A stretch of DNA of 32,046 nt from Planctomycetota bacterium (lineage in GTDB: Bacteria > Planctomycetota > SZUA-567 > H5-PLA8): contig JAPLOD010000641.1 in NCBI GenBank assembly GCA_026692735.1, forward strand, positions 1 through 32,046, in the 5' to 3' direction. Below are positions 31,800-32,046 of this stretch, one piece after another (position 1 is the first letter of the stretch; the number at the start of each line of letters is the position of its first letter). The translations under genes and the position numbers were made by a program. Below the pieces are notes generated by a model that ran no database searches, was not told the DNA's origin, and saw only the letters and a program-made list of their open reading frames with translations.

Positions 31800-32046
31800 A
31801 TGGCCACGTACGCACGGCTCAAGCCGCCCGCCGGCGACAAGGTCGCGATCAGCAATGGCAACCTGCTAGGGCCCGACGCGCCGGTGCTGCCGGTCATCGA
31901 AGGCGACGGCACTGGTCCGGATATCTGGCGCGCCGCGCAGCGCGTCTTCGATGCCGCAGTGCTGAAGGCCTACGGCGGCCGGAAGAAGATCATCTGGTTC
32001 GAAGTGCTCGCCGGCGAAAAGGCCTTCACCCTGACAGGCAACTGGC
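31800..32046 (+). CDS. icd: Isocitrate dehydrogenase, NADP-type (partial, 5' end)
   Basis: The first 82 residues are visible, from ATG 31800 (with AAAGGAA six bases upstream) to the window end. The text [20 protein letters not shown], then [20 protein letters not shown] and [19 protein letters not shown], matches the N-terminus of bacterial NADP-dependent isocitrate dehydrogenase of the homodimeric E. coli type. That enzyme decarboxylates isocitrate to 2-oxoglutarate in the citric-acid cycle. The NADP-binding residues lie beyond the edge, so the coenzyme is inferred from the family. Confidence 0.93.
   Translation, partial: MATYARLKPPAGDKVAISNGNLLGPDAPVLPVIEGDGTGPDIWRAAQRVFDAAVLKAYGGRKKIIWFEVLAGEKAFTLTGNW

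Overview
The window looks like a chromosomal segment of an uncultured, GC-rich bacterium of the PVC group, most probably a planctomycete. The pointers are a Tat-exported Gfo/Idh/MocA oxidoreductase, a secreted PQQ-type propeller with a methyltransferase domain inside it, large secreted GH123-like proteins, FHA and Ser/Thr-kinase genes, and a membrane protein with the phrase FHLSTLVVVVLLAG. This placement rests on family habits only; there is no rRNA or marker-gene evidence in the window.

Left part (1-14489), housekeeping and signalling. It holds the N-terminus of a membrane glycan synthase (cut by the left edge), an agmatinase-family gene with an apparent one-base frameshift, a probable PPi-dependent phosphofructokinase, a Ser/Thr kinase, a sigma-54 response regulator, threonine synthase, a CPBP membrane protease, an FHA/zinc-ribbon protein, two small exported proteins (one a PEGA lipoprotein coupled to a YfcE-like phosphoesterase), a vapBC toxin-antitoxin pair with a strong, apparently leaderless promoter, and a short acetyltransferase / methyltransferase / membrane-protein operon.

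Right part (14644-31560), a block of exported proteins. Five genes read rightward: two GH123-like glycosidase-type proteins, the Tat oxidoreductase, the propeller/methyltransferase chimera (apparent one-base frameshift) and a GH99-like protein. They face a leftward pair: a GH16 glucanase and a secreted beta-propeller protein. Together they suggest extracytoplasmic breakdown of polysaccharide, but there is no SusC/D-type importer or regulator in the block. The window ends inside isocitrate dehydrogenase.

Three things go beyond the genes. A family of short hairpins with loop TCT or TCC (or the complement) lies between genes and also inside two reading frames; three copies share one sequence and show a compensatory stem change. 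Two heptanucleotide tracts with a shared CCTGNAY core lie upstream of the agmatinase and phosphofructokinase genes. Two coding-like orphan fragments (9622-9813 and about 29388-29560) do not belong to any intact gene. No tRNA, rRNA, CRISPR array, transposase or phage gene was seen.
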